Source: Rhodospirillales bacterium
Lineage (GTDB): Bacteria > Pseudomonadota > Alphaproteobacteria > Acetobacterales > Acetobacteraceae
DNA length: 64,000 nucleotides
Reading direction: 5' to 3'
Assembly (NCBI GenBank): GCA_025352665.1
Contig: JANXSM010000060.1
Span: 55,671 to 119,670 of the forward strand
In this document: piece by piece, positions 24,425 through 35,033 of the stretch
Layout: each line of letters opens with the position of its first letter
Position numbering within the stretch: position 1 is the stretch's first letter
Position numbers and translations under genes: made by a program
The notes under the pieces: model-generated
What the model was told of the DNA's origin: nothing
The model's input: only the letters and a program-made list of their open reading frames with translations
The model's database searches: none

Positions 24425-25525
24425 TTATGGATGGAAGGTCAGGAACAGGAACGTTATGAAAATCACCAGATGGATGAAGCCGTAAAGCACGTTCGAGCGC
24501 CCGGTGCCGAAGGTCAGCGTGCTCACCAGCAGCGTCAATATCAGCAAGATGGTGTCGCTGGCAGTGACACCCAGCGTGAGCTGTTTGTCGAGGGTGAGTG
24601 CCACGACGGCGACCACGGGGAAGGTCATGCCGATGGTGGCGAGAGATGAGCCAAGGGCGAGGTTGATGGATTTCTGCAGCTGGTCGCGCCGCGCCGCCTG
24701 CACCGCAGCCACGCACTCTGGCAGCATGATCAGCAAGGCGACAATGAGGCCGGTGACGGAGGCGGGAGCACCCACGGCCTCGCGCGCGACTTCGACCACG
24801 GCGGCAAATTTTTTGGACAGCAGCACCACGCCGACCAGAGCTGCCAGCAGCAGCCCGGCGCTGGCGGCAACTGCGCGGTTCGAGGGTAGATGCGCCGCCC
24901 CGCTCTCGGCACCCTCGGCGCCTTTGGCGGTGAAGTGATCCTTGTGACGGATCGTCTGGATGTAGAGGAACGCGCCATAGAGCAGCAGCGTGATAACGCC
25001 GACGAAGCCGAGCTGGATTGAAGAGAACGCCGGGCCCGGCGCCTCGAGCGTGTAGTTGGGCAATATCAGCGTCAACGTGGCCAGCACGGCGAGCACGGCG
25101 ATGTAGGCGGAGGCGCCGGTGACGCGGAAACTCTGTTCGTGAAACCGCAGACCGCCGACCAGAATACACAGGCCGACCATGCCATTGCACACGATCATGA
25201 TGACGGCGAACACCGTGTCGCGCGCAAGCGTGGGGCTGCCGCGGGCGTCCGTGAGCATAATGGAGGCGATCAGCGTGACTTCGATCACCGTCACCGCCAC
25301 AGTGAGGATCAACGTGCCATAGGGCTCGCCGGTGCGATGCGCGATCACCTCGGCGTGGTGCACCGCTGCGAACACGGTGCCGAACAACACCGGCACCATG
25401 ATCACGGCGAGGGCCAGGCCGAGAGGTGTGGGCAAGAACGGTGCCCCGAAGCCCACCGCGGAGGCTGCCGCAAAGAAGGCGATCGACAGGATCGGGAATA
25501 GCCAGGCGGTCAACGGCATCTTCAA
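24425..25525 (-). CDS. ChaA-like cation/proton antiporter
   Basis: The 366-aa membrane protein has about 11 spans and two acidic repeats of the calcium/cation exchanger superfamily: HAEVIAHRTGEPYG with VAVTVIEVTLI (residues 58-85) and LPECVAAVQAARRDQLQ with LGSSLATIGMTFP in the second half. This is the ChaA (Na+,Ca2+/H+) pattern. The TTG at 25525 has GGAG at a good distance; the ATG two codons on (25519) is the alternative. It may be cotranscribed with the aminotransferase gene. Confidence 0.87.
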   Translation of the reverse strand: MKMPLTAWLFPILSIAFFAAASAVGFGAPFLPTPLGLALAVIMVPVLFGTVFAAVHHAEVIAHRTGEPYGTLILTVAVTVIEVTLIASIMLTDARGSPTLARDTVFAVIMIVCNGMVGLCILVGGLRFHEQSFRVTGASAYIAVLAVLATLTLILPNYTLEAPGPAFSSIQLGFVGVITLLLYGAFLYIQTIRHKDHFTAKGAEGAESGAAHLPSNRAVAASAGLLLAALVGVVLLSKKFAAVVEVAREAVGAPASVTGLIVALLIMLPECVAAVQAARRDQLQKSINLALGSSLATIGMTFPVVAVVALTLDKQLTLGVTASDTILLILTLLVSTLTFGTGRSNVLYGFIHLVIFITFLFLTFHP

Positions 25526-25793
25526 GGGAATACTCCGGCGTCATTCGCATCAGCATAAGGCAAAGCCCGAAAAGATTCGCCTGCCGCACGAAAACACCGC
25601 GTGGGTCAGCCACCAGCCACCCCCAAAGCATGCACCGATGCGCGGTTCCGTGGCATCGCCTCGCTGCAGGCGGCGCGCGCCGATCTCGATCACCCATTGC
25701 TCGCCCAGCGCGCTGCGAAGCGACCGGACATCTGGCGGAACCGGCGCATAAGGTAAACTACGTATTCTATTTGTTCTTTGTTTGTGCTTTTTT

Positions 25794-26423
25794 ATGTCCA
25801 TGCATTTGTCTCCCTCCCTTTCCGCAACCGATCGCTTCTCGCGTGTGATCGATGCGCTGTGCCAGGTGGTGGCAGCGCGGAGTGCGGGGAATGCTCTGCC
25901 TGCGGCGTTGATCTTGCTGGTCTGGAACCATCTGCGACGGATCGAGCGGCGAGTACTGGCGCTGGTGGCGGCGATCCAGGCGGGCCGGTTACGCGTCGGA
26001 CACGGCTGCGGCGGTCGTCGCGGCACAGCACGCGGTGCTGTGCCGCGCTCGGAGTTGCCGCGCGGGTATGCCTGGCTGTGTCGGCTGGTGCCCTTCAAAG
26101 CTGCAGCTCTCTCCGGCCAGTTGCGCGTCGCACTGGAGGATCCGGAGATGGTGGCGCTGATCACAGCCTCGCCGCAGATGGGCAGACTGCTGCGTCCGCT
26201 GTGCCGGATGGTGGGGCTGGACACCGGGTTTCTGACGCCACCGTCGGCGCCGACGCCGACGCCGACGGTAGCGGCGACCATGATTTCGGACTCGGTGACC
26301 AGCACGGCAGACTGCGACGAAACTGACGAACCGCGTGAGCCCGACGCTTCTCACATCGGGGTTGCTGGTTTGGCAGTGCCGGCCAGTCTGCCGGCATTGG
26401 CTGGGATACCACCAGACGATTGA
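25794..26423 (+). CDS. Conserved hypothetical protein with disordered linkers
   Basis: The 209-aa protein has a helical N-terminal block (DRFSRVIDALCQVVAARSAG...LVWNHLRRIERRVLALVAAIQ) and then LPRGYAWLCRLVP, LEDPEMVALITASPQMGRLLRPLCRMVGL, and a Pro/Thr-rich tail. From memory this LPRG-W-LVP...LRPLCRMLG architecture recurs in hypothetical proteins of Acetobacteraceae, which supports that placement of the organism. No function is known. The ATG at 25794 follows an unusually AT-rich leader (TATTCTATTTGTTCTTTG) and no clear Shine-Dalgarno, so start choice is weak; ATG 25800 is possible. Confidence 0.6.
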   Translation: MSMHLSPSLSATDRFSRVIDALCQVVAARSAGNALPAALILLVWNHLRRIERRVLALVAAIQAGRLRVGHGCGGRRGTARGAVPRSELPRGYAWLCRLVPFKAAALSGQLRVALEDPEMVALITASPQMGRLLRPLCRMVGLDTGFLTPPSAPTPTPTVAATMISDSVTSTADCDETDEPREPDASHIGVAGLAVPASLPALAGIPPDD

Positions 26424-26525
26424 ACACAACGCGGATTTTGACTGCTGCGTGAGGTCGCGGTTCCGGCTGGTCTATAACGTTACGATATCGTCACAGATAG
26501 TGTCGCCGCGGGTAAAATATGACTG

Positions 26526-26576
26526 ACACCACGCCGCCGCTGAATCCTTCATTATCTATCAGCGGCGGTGTGGTGT
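26526..26576 (-). terminator. Hairpin terminator behind the minus-strand unit
   Basis: Arms 26526-26543 and 26559-26576 pair over 18 bases with a single G-U position (ACACCACGCCGCCGCTGA against its complement) and a 15-base loop. It lies just downstream of the last minus-strand gene (stop at 26585) and also 100 bases after the plus-strand hypothetical, so it can serve both directions. Confidence 0.8.
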
Positions 26577-26584
26577 GTTTGCGG

Positions 26585-28150
26585 TTATTTCGCCAGATGC
26601 ACGAAGCGCACGGCATTGTCGTCTTGCACATTGGCTTCGTAGGTGAGGCCTGCTTTCGTGCCCCAGGCGTGTTTTTGCCAATACAGCGGGATCATCGCCA
26701 TGTCGTCGCGGACGGCGAAGCGGATGGCGTCGGCGAACAGGGCGTTGCGTTTGGTTTCGTCGAATTCGGCGAGGCCTTTGGCCAACAGCGCGTCGAAGAC
26801 TGGGTTGGAATATTGTGTGCGGTTGGATCCGCCCATGCCGGCTACCGTCGAGCGTGTCGCCAGCAGGGACTTCAGGCCTTCCGAGGCATCGGGGGCAGCA
26901 CTGTTGTACGCCCACAGATACAGGCTGAACTTCTGCTGCGCCGCCTGGCCGATCATGACGTTGAACGGCATCGAATCGATGCTGTTCATGTGGATGCCGC
27001 CGCGTGTGAGCATCTGGCCGAGGGCCTGCAGCACCGCGCTGTCCTCCGGGAAGCGATCGTTGGAGGATTGGATGGTGAGGCCGAAGCCTTTCGGATATCC
27101 CGCTTCCGCCAGCAGCCGTTTGGCCGCGTCGAGATCGAGCGTGTCGGGTGCGAGGTCTGGCGCGTAGCCACCCTGCCCCGGCGGCACGATCTGGCCGGCA
27201 ACCACGCCCTGCCCGCCGGCGATGCGATCGACCAGCGCCGGCCGGTTGATCATGTGGGAGATGGCCCGGCGCACCCGTATATCCGCCAACGGGTTCCTGG
27301 GCAGCGGTGCGCCGTCGAGATCGGTTGCGAAGGGGGTGACCGGACGGCTGCTGTCGATGGCGAGGAAGGTGATCCGGTTGGTCAGCCCCGACCACACACG
27401 AAGCTCCTTGCGCGTGGCCACCGTCGCCACGTCGTTGGGCGGGATGCCATCGATCACGTCGACCGATCCGGCCAGGAGTGCTGCGACCCGGGCCGAGGTG
27501 TTGGGAATGAAGCGCAGAGTCACCCGGTCGAATTCGGGCGCTCCGCGCCAATGCTGCGGATAGCCGCGCAGTTCGACGCGGTCGCCGCGCTGCCAGGATA
27601 CGAAACGGTACGGGCCGGTGCCGATGGCAGCACGACCGCTGTTGAAATCCTCAGTGGTGGCGCCTGTCGCGGCTTTCTTGGAGACGATGAACACGTCGCC
27701 GATCTCGTTCATGAGGAGCGGTTTCGGCTCCTTGGTGTGGACGATGATGGTTTCGTTGTCCACGATGTCGATGCTGGCGACCGAGGCCACCGAACGCGTC
27801 CAGGGTGCAGCGGCGCCGATCAGATGGTTGGGACGGTCGAGCGAGAACACCACGTCCTCCGGCCCGAACGGCGAGCCGTCGTGGAAGGTGACGCCAGTGC
27901 GCAGCTTGATCTCCCACCGCAGCGGGTCCAGCGCGTGCCAGGAGATGGCGAGGCCAGGGCGCTCGACCTGCTGCGCGTCCATCTCGACCAAGCGGTCGTA
28001 AATGTTTTGGCCGGTCGAGACATCGTTGCCGGCGTCGTTGAAATGCGGGTCGATCGAGGCCTGCTCGGTGCCGCGGGCGACCACCAGGTCGCGTGCCTGG
28101 GCTGTATGTTGGGCGAGCAGACCGGCGAGGATGAGAACGACAAGGCGCAT
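26585..28150 (-). CDS. Opp/Dpp-type periplasmic binding protein (SBP_bac_5)
   Basis: The 521-aa protein has a short signal peptide (cleaved near TAQA-RDLVV) and the cluster-C binding-protein fold: GTEQASIDPHF at the start, WEIKLRTGVTFHDGSPFGPEDVVFS near residue 90, GTGPYRFVSW, and DIRVRRAISHMINR. It would bind a peptide, glycoside or other small molecule. No Opp permease genes are adjacent in this unit; the nearest set is the separate importer at 36104-42982. It is the last gene of the nine-gene minus-strand unit, 13 bases after a serine hydrolase gene. Confidence 0.88.
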   Translation of the reverse strand: MRLVVLILAGLLAQHTAQARDLVVARGTEQASIDPHFNDAGNDVSTGQNIYDRLVEMDAQQVERPGLAISWHALDPLRWEIKLRTGVTFHDGSPFGPEDVVFSLDRPNHLIGAAAPWTRSVASVASIDIVDNETIIVHTKEPKPLLMNEIGDVFIVSKKAATGATTEDFNSGRAAIGTGPYRFVSWQRGDRVELRGYPQHWRGAPEFDRVTLRFIPNTSARVAALLAGSVDVIDGIPPNDVATVATRKELRVWSGLTNRITFLAIDSSRPVTPFATDLDGAPLPRNPLADIRVRRAISHMINRPALVDRIAGGQGVVAGQIVPPGQGGYAPDLAPDTLDLDAAKRLLAEAGYPKGFGLTIQSSNDRFPEDSAVLQALGQMLTRGGIHMNSIDSMPFNVMIGQAAQQKFSLYLWAYNSAAPDASEGLKSLLATRSTVAGMGGSNRTQYSNPVFDALLAKGLAEFDETKRNALFADAIRFAVRDDMAMIPLYWQKHAWGTKAGLTYEANVQDDNAVRFVHLAK

Positions 28151-28163
28151 GATGTGTGTCCGG

Positions 28164-29675
<1,512 letters not shown>

Positions 29676-29693
29676 CGTCGGGGATCCCTTGGG

Positions 29694-30539
29694 CTAAACG
29701 ATGGTCGCTTCGATGGCGGCGCGCAGGTCTGGGGTGATCTCCGGCAGCACGCCCCACCAGGCCTGAAACGCCGGGCGCGCCTGGTGCAGCAGCATGCCGA
29801 GCCCGTTGACGGTTGGATTGCCGCGCGCCGTGGCATCCGCCAGCAGCTTCGTCTGCAGCGGATTGTAGATGATGTCGCAGACCAGCGACTGCGACGGCAG
29901 GGCTTCCAAGTCGAGGTCGAGCGGCGGCTGGCCCACCATGCCTTGGTTGGTGGTGTTGACGAGCAGCGACGCCCCGGCCAGTGCCGCGTTTCGGTCCGCC
30001 CAGTCCTGCACCCGCACCTTGTCGCCGAACTTCACCGCCAGTTCGTCGGCACGACTGCGGGTGCGGTTGACCAGGCGAATGTCCTGCGCCCCTTCGTCGA
30101 GCAGGCTCGCCACCACCGAGCGTGCGCCGCCGCCGGCGCCGATCACCGTGATCGGCCCAGCATCGGCCCGCCACGCGGACTGGCCGTCCTTTAAATTCTC
30201 GATGAACCCATAACCATCCTTGTTGTAGCCGGACAGCGAGCCATCGGCTTCGACCACCACCAGGTTGATGGCGCCCATCCGCGTGCCGGCGGGATCCAGG
30301 CGATCGACCAGCCGGGCCGCGTCCTCCTTGTGCGGCAGGGTGACGTTGCAGCCGGCGAAGCCGAGGGCGACGAGGCCGCGCAAGGCGGCCTCGACGTTTC
30401 CGGGCTTTACCGGCATGGGCAGGTAGGCGCCGGGGATGCCGTATTTTTCGAGCCAGTAGCTGTGCAGTTTGGGTGACCGAGACTGGAACACCGGCCAGCC
30501 GATCAATCCCGCCGCCTTGAACTCTCGCGTCTCGGTCAT
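29694..30539 (-). CDS. Shikimate/quinate dehydrogenase family protein (AroE-like)
   Basis: The 281-aa enzyme has the shikimate-binding SRS at 20-22, catalytic K71 in NVTLPHKED, N92, D108 in GYNKDGYGF, and the NADP/NAD loop GAGGGAR at 134-140. Its place between an ABC binding-protein gene and a serine hydrolase gene, not with aro genes, suggests a catabolic role on quinate, shikimate or a related hydroaromatic acid, and not core aromatic amino-acid synthesis. AAGGAG precedes the ATG at 30539. The catabolic assignment is inference. Confidence 0.86.
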   Translation of the reverse strand: MTETREFKAAGLIGWPVFQSRSPKLHSYWLEKYGIPGAYLPMPVKPGNVEAALRGLVALGFAGCNVTLPHKEDAARLVDRLDPAGTRMGAINLVVVEADGSLSGYNKDGYGFIENLKDGQSAWRADAGPITVIGAGGGARSVVASLLDEGAQDIRLVNRTRSRADELAVKFGDKVRVQDWADRNAALAGASLLVNTTNQGMVGQPPLDLDLEALPSQSLVCDIIYNPLQTKLLADATARGNPTVNGLGMLLHQARPAFQAWWGVLPEITPDLRAAIEATIV

Positions 30540-30550
30540 GCCGTTCTCCT

Positions 30551-31705
30551 TCAAACCTTACCCAGCGGTGGCAGGGTCTCGGTGATCACCTGCTTGCCAT
30601 CGCGCACTTCCACAAGATAGCTCTCGCGGTCGAGATCGCCGGCGGCATCGAAGGCGACATCGAGCAGCAGCCCCGGATATTGCTTGGCCGAGAAGCTGCC
30701 GCCATGGATGGCCGCGGCCAGCGCCTTGCGGTCGAATTTGCCGAGTTTCTCGGTGACCGCCTTGATCAGATAGATCGAGGTGTAGCCTTTGATGCCGTTA
30801 TGGTCGCTGGCATAACCGTAGATCGCCTTGAACTTGGCGCCAAAGGCCAGCACCAGCGGGTTCGGTGCATCGACGGTAAGGCCGACATGGCCGCGAGCCC
30901 CATTGGCGGCGGTGCCGGCAAGCTCGATCACCCGCTGGCTGACCAGCACGGTCTCGCCGATCACCGGCTTGTCGTAGCCGTATTTACGCAGGGCGATCAG
31001 GAAGCGCGCGCTCTCCTCCTCGTTCTTGTAGCTGAAGATTGCATCGGCGCCCGCCTTGACGGCATTCACGACGACGGAGGTGTAATCCATCTGCCCCGGC
31101 TCGGTCGGGATATCCGCCAGAACCTTGATGCCGCGGGCGTTGAGCTCCTTCAGCATGGTGTCGTGGCCGCCCTTGCCGAAATCGTTCGAGATCCACACGA
31201 TGACGACCGACTTGATGCCCACCTTCTGCATGTAGTTGGCCACTTTCGGCATCGCGGCAGACTGGCTCAGAGACGAACGAAACAGGTATTTTTTGCCCTG
31301 CTGCGTGAGGTTGGCAGCCTCGCCCCCCATGAACATCGGCGTTTCGGCAGTCTCCGCCACCGCACTCGACACGTTCACGTCGCCCGAGAAGATCGGGCCC
31401 AGGATCACATAGGGCTCGTCGTCGATCGCCTTGGTGGCGACGGCCTTGGCGATCTGCGCCTGGCTCTGATTGTCCTGGTGGCTGACCTCGATCTGGCGGC
31501 CGAGGATACCGCCGCCCGCGTTGATCTCCTTGATCGCCATGTCGACGCCGTTCTTCCACATGGAACCGGAGGTGACGCCCGGGCCGGACAGCTCGACATC
31601 GTCGATCATCTTGACCGTGTCGGCGGCACGGGCGCCGGTGATGCCCAAAGCGGGCACGGCGAGGGCACTGGTGGCAAGTTTGAGTGTGGTGCGACGTTTG
31701 ATCAT
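30551..31705 (-). CDS. HAAT-family ABC transporter periplasmic binding protein
   Basis: The 384-aa protein begins MIKRRTTLKLATSALAVPALG, a signal with twin basic residues but RRT only, so Sec or Tat export is open. The mature part is peripla_BP_6-like: VKMIDDVELSGPGVTSGSM, INAGGGILGRQIEV, and FMGGEAANLTQQGKKYLFR. GGGAG precedes the ATG. It follows the two permease and two ATPase genes of the same importer and precedes the AroE-like gene by 11 bases. The ligand is unknown. Confidence 0.9.
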   Translation of the reverse strand: MIKRRTTLKLATSALAVPALGITGARAADTVKMIDDVELSGPGVTSGSMWKNGVDMAIKEINAGGGILGRQIEVSHQDNQSQAQIAKAVATKAIDDEPYVILGPIFSGDVNVSSAVAETAETPMFMGGEAANLTQQGKKYLFRSSLSQSAAMPKVANYMQKVGIKSVVIVWISNDFGKGGHDTMLKELNARGIKVLADIPTEPGQMDYTSVVVNAVKAGADAIFSYKNEEESARFLIALRKYGYDKPVIGETVLVSQRVIELAGTAANGARGHVGLTVDAPNPLVLAFGAKFKAIYGYASDHNGIKGYTSIYLIKAVTEKLGKFDRKALAAAIHGGSFSAKQYPGLLLDVAFDAAGDLDRESYLVEVRDGKQVITETLPPLGKV

Positions 31706-31737
31706 GGTCGATCTCCCAGATGTTGTTGGAGGGCGCT

Positions 31738-32493
31738 TCATGGCGCCTCTCCATGGTGGACGGCAGCCGCGGGCTTCGCAGCGCTGCCAAGAAACACGCG
31801 GTTGAGGTCAGGATCGTTGAGGAATGTTGCGGCTGGACCATCCATCACCAGCCGCCCGCCTTCCAGCAGAAGCACACGGTCGCTCACCGCCAGCGCGCTG
31901 CGCACGTTCTGTTCCACCATGAGAATGGAGGTGCCGCTGTCGGCGAGATCGCGCAGCAGACGGAACACGCCCTGGTTCACCTTGGGCGACAGTCCGATGG
32001 AGGGCTCGTCGATCAGGATCACCGCAGGGCGCAGCAACAGGGCGCGGGCAATTTCCAGTTGCTTCTGCTCGCCGCCCGACAGGGAGGCTGCGGCCGAATG
32101 CAGCCGCTCGCCAAGTTGGGGGAAGCGATCGAGCACTTCGCGCATCCGCGGCAGTCGCTCCGCCCGGCTCAAGGTGATGCCCCCGAGTTCCAGGTTCTCC
32201 CACAGCGTCAGCGATGGAAACAGATTGCGGCCCTGCGGCACGAACACGATGCCGCGCCGTAGCAGGTCGGCCGGCTGCATGCCGCCCACCGGGTCGCCCG
32301 CAAACAGGATGCGGCCCTGGCGGGGGGCCAACAGGCCGAAGAAGGTCTTGAGCACGGTGGATTTGCCGGCGCCGTTCGGCCCGATCAGCAGGGTGATTTC
32401 GCCGCGCGCTGCTGCGAAACTCAGCCCGTTGAGGATCATCAGGCTGCCGTAGCCCGCGACAACGCCCTCGAAGCGGATCAGGTCAGTCGCCAA
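31738..32493 (-). CDS. HAAT ABC transporter ATP-binding protein, LivF type
   Basis: The 251-aa ATPase carries Walker A GPNGAGKS (near residue 34), signature LSGGEQKQLEIA, Walker B VILIDEPSIGLSP and MVEQNV. The start is taken as the TTG at 32493, because it overlaps the LivG stop region by 11 bases and gives the family's usual N-terminus; no ATG lies in a suitable place. Confidence 0.9.
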   Translation of the reverse strand: MATDLIRFEGVVAGYGSLMILNGLSFAAARGEITLLIGPNGAGKSTVLKTFFGLLAPRQGRILFAGDPVGGMQPADLLRRGIVFVPQGRNLFPSLTLWENLELGGITLSRAERLPRMREVLDRFPQLGERLHSAAASLSGGEQKQLEIARALLLRPAVILIDEPSIGLSPKVNQGVFRLLRDLADSGTSILMVEQNVRSALAVSDRVLLLEGGRLVMDGPAATFLNDPDLNRVFLGSAAKPAAAVHHGEAP

Positions 32494-33226
32494 GATAGGC
32501 CTCCAGAACGGCAGGGTTGGCCCTGATCGCCTCGCCCGGGCCGATCGCCAGGATGGCACCTTGGGCCATGCACATCACCCGGCCGCATAACCGCATGATG
32601 AAATCCATGTTGTGCTCGATGACGATGAAGCTGCCGCCCTGCTGGCTGTTCAGCTGCAGCAGCAGTGCCAGCAAATCCTCGATGAGGGCGGGGTTGACGC
32701 CGGCGCAGGGCTCGTCGAGCAGCACCAGGCGTGGTGCCGGAATGAAGGCCATGGCGATGTCGACCAGTTTCTGCTGGCCGTAGGACAGGCTGCCGGCGGC
32801 GAGCTTGGCGACGTGGCCGAGCTTGAACAATGCGATCATTTCGTCGGCGCGCTGGCCCAGCCCGGCGTCCGGCTTGCTGAACAGGCGCCGCGCCGGCGTG
32901 TCGAGAAACTCCTGGCCGGCTGCGATCAGATTGTCGCGCACGGAGAGCTTGCCGAACACCTGCAGGCTTTGAAACGTGCGGCCAATGCCGCGGCGTGCCA
33001 GGCGCAGCGGCGGCAGGCCGGTGATGTCTTCTCCCTCGAACAGCACTTTGCCCGAGCTTGGCGCCACCTGGCCCAGGATGGTGTTGAACAGCGTGGTCTT
33101 GCCGCTGCCGTTGGGCCCGATCACGCCCAGGATCTCCCCCGCCGCGACGTTGAAGCTCACGCCGTCCACCGCGCGAATGGCGCCGTAGGATTTATGAATG
33201 TCGGTCACATCCAGCAGGCCCGTCAT
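32483..33226 (-). CDS. HAAT ABC transporter ATP-binding protein, LivG type
   Basis: The 247-aa ATPase has Walker A GPNGSGKT, the LivG-type RRGIGRTFQSLQVF, signature LSYGQQKLVDIA and LLDEPCAGVNP, and ends EAYLGD as LivG proteins do. The ATG at 33226 overlaps the LivM stop by four bases (ATGA). Confidence 0.93.
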   Translation of the reverse strand: MTGLLDVTDIHKSYGAIRAVDGVSFNVAAGEILGVIGPNGSGKTTLFNTILGQVAPSSGKVLFEGEDITGLPPLRLARRGIGRTFQSLQVFGKLSVRDNLIAAGQEFLDTPARRLFSKPDAGLGQRADEMIALFKLGHVAKLAAGSLSYGQQKLVDIAMAFIPAPRLVLLDEPCAGVNPALIEDLLALLLQLNSQQGGSFIVIEHNMDFIMRLCGRVMCMAQGAILAIGPGEAIRANPAVLEAYLGD

Positions 33227-34158
33227 GGCCGCTTCCACCGGTCTGCCAGCGACAGCAGGCCGCCGGGCATCCAGACCATCATCACGACGATCATGAAGCC
33301 GAACACGGCCAGATACCAATCGGCGGCAAAGCGCAGCCACTCCGGCAACAGCACCACGATCACGGCCCCCAGCGCAGGGCCGAAGAAACGCCCCTGCCCG
33401 CCCACGATCACCATCAGCAGCATGGCCAGCGAATTCGTGACAGTGAACGAGGCCGGTTCGATGAACCCCACCAGCGGTGCGAACAGCGCGCCCGCCACGC
33501 CCGCGTAGGCGGCCCCGATGGCAAACGCCATCAACGTATAGAATGTGGTGCTGATGCCCACACTTTCGGCACGGATCGGATTGTCGCGCAGGGCTGCGAA
33601 CGCCCGCCCCCACGGCGAGCGCAGCAGCAGCGCCATCAGCACTGCGAGCACGACGGTGATGCCAAAGGTGAGCTGATAGAAATCGGCCGCCCGCGAGAAG
33701 TGCCAGCCGAACAGCACCGGCCGGGCGATGTCGTTCATGCCGAAGGTGCCGCCGGTCAGCCATTCCTCGTTCCGGAACACCAGGAAGCAGAGCATGTTGA
33801 AGCCAAGCGTCGCGAAGGCGAGATAGTGGTGCTGCACCCGCAGTGCCGGAAAGCCGAGCCCCAGACCGACGAGAAAACAAATCGAGGCGCTGGCGGGCAC
33901 GATCAGCAGATAGGAAAAACCGAGTTTCGCCATAAGCCCGGCCGTATAGGCGCCGATGCCCAGGAAGGCCGCCTGCCCCAGCGAGATCTGCCCCGCATAG
34001 CCCACAGTGAGATTGAGCCCCATGCCGGCGATGACATATACGGCCCACAGCGTAAGAATGTAGACGCCATAGCTTTTCAGCGATGTCGGCAGCACCGCGA
34101 GTGCGATGATCGCGAGGATCAGAACCGGCCACCGCAAGCTTTTGCCAAGGCCGGTCAT
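33223..34158 (-). CDS. HAAT ABC transporter permease, LivM type
   Basis: The 311-aa permease shows the LivM motif GLNLTVGYAGQISLGQAAFLG, TGGTFGM, and VVGGQGR-like VIVGGQGRFFGPALGA before the last spans. Both ends overlap neighbours in ATGA, so the importer genes are translationally coupled. Confidence 0.92.
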   Translation of the reverse strand: MTGLGKSLRWPVLILAIIALAVLPTSLKSYGVYILTLWAVYVIAGMGLNLTVGYAGQISLGQAAFLGIGAYTAGLMAKLGFSYLLIVPASASICFLVGLGLGFPALRVQHHYLAFATLGFNMLCFLVFRNEEWLTGGTFGMNDIARPVLFGWHFSRAADFYQLTFGITVVLAVLMALLLRSPWGRAFAALRDNPIRAESVGISTTFYTLMAFAIGAAYAGVAGALFAPLVGFIEPASFTVTNSLAMLLMVIVGGQGRFFGPALGAVIVVLLPEWLRFAADWYLAVFGFMIVVMMVWMPGGLLSLADRWKRP

Positions 34159-35033
34159 ACGCGGCGCTCCTCGGGTTTGCCGAGCAGGCCCTGTGGCATG
34201 AACACGATCACCAACAGGAACAGCAGCAGCGCCACGCCCTCCTTGTAGCTGGGCGAGATATAGGCGCCGACCAGGTTCTCCAGCACACCCACCAGCACGC
34301 CGCCCAGCAAGGCGCCGCGGCTGTTGTTGAAACCACCGATGATGGCGGCATAGAACGCCTTGGTGCCGAGCGTGTCGCCCATGTCGAACTTGGCAAGATA
34401 CACCGGTGTCACCAGCAGCGCCGTCAATGCCGCCAGCGCCGCGTTGACCAGAAACGCATACATCACCATCCGGTTCGCGTTGATGCCGAGCACCCTTGCC
34501 GCATCGCGGTTCTGCGCCACCGCCTGCATCGCGCGCCCGGTGAGGGTGCGGTTGAGAAAGAACTGCACACCGAGTGCCACGCCACAGGCCAGCACCGCCG
34601 TGCCGATTTCGGCCACCGTCACACGCAGGCCGAAAATGTCGATCAGCCGATCGGGAAAGATCGACGGAAAGGTGAACACCTGCGCGCTGTAGGCCACACG
34701 GGTGAGGTTCTTGAAGCCGATCGACAGACCCAGGGTCGCGATCACCAGCGGGATCACGCCATGGCGGATCAGCGGATCGACCACCAGCAGCTTGAACATG
34801 CCGCCGAGCACGAGCAGGGATGCGACCAGGGTGAGCAGGAAGGCGACCGCGAGCGGCAGCGATGCCACGTTGAGGAAGAACAGCATCATAAAGGCGGGCA
34901 GCATGACCATTTCGCCAAGTGCGAAGTTGATGGTGCCGGAGGCCTGCCATAGCAGGGTGAAACCCAAAGCCGCGAGAGCATAGCAGGCGCCGGTGGAAAC
35001 GCCGGAGAGCAGAAGCTGCAGCAGATCGGTCAT
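34155..35033 (-). CDS. HAAT ABC transporter permease, LivH type
   Basis: The 292-aa permease has the LivH features YALAALGFTLLWQASGTINFALGE near the N-terminus and IIGGFNNSRGALLGG near the C-terminus. The ATG at 35033 overlaps the stop of the amidohydrolase gene by four bases, which ties the enzyme and the importer into one transcript. Confidence 0.92.
   Translation of the reverse strand: MTDLLQLLLSGVSTGACYALAALGFTLLWQASGTINFALGEMVMLPAFMMLFFLNVASLPLAVAFLLTLVASLLVLGGMFKLLVVDPLIRHGVIPLVIATLGLSIGFKNLTRVAYSAQVFTFPSIFPDRLIDIFGLRVTVAEIGTAVLACGVALGVQFFLNRTLTGRAMQAVAQNRDAARVLGINANRMVMYAFLVNAALAALTALLVTPVYLAKFDMGDTLGTKAFYAAIIGGFNNSRGALLGGVLVGVLENLVGAYISPSYKEGVALLLFLLVIVFMPQGLLGKPEERRV

Noticed and set aside
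25526..25793. Possible short plus-strand coding fragment ending RPDIWRNRRIR
   Set aside because: The residues look protein-like, but there is no supported start, no family match and no neighbour that would explain it.
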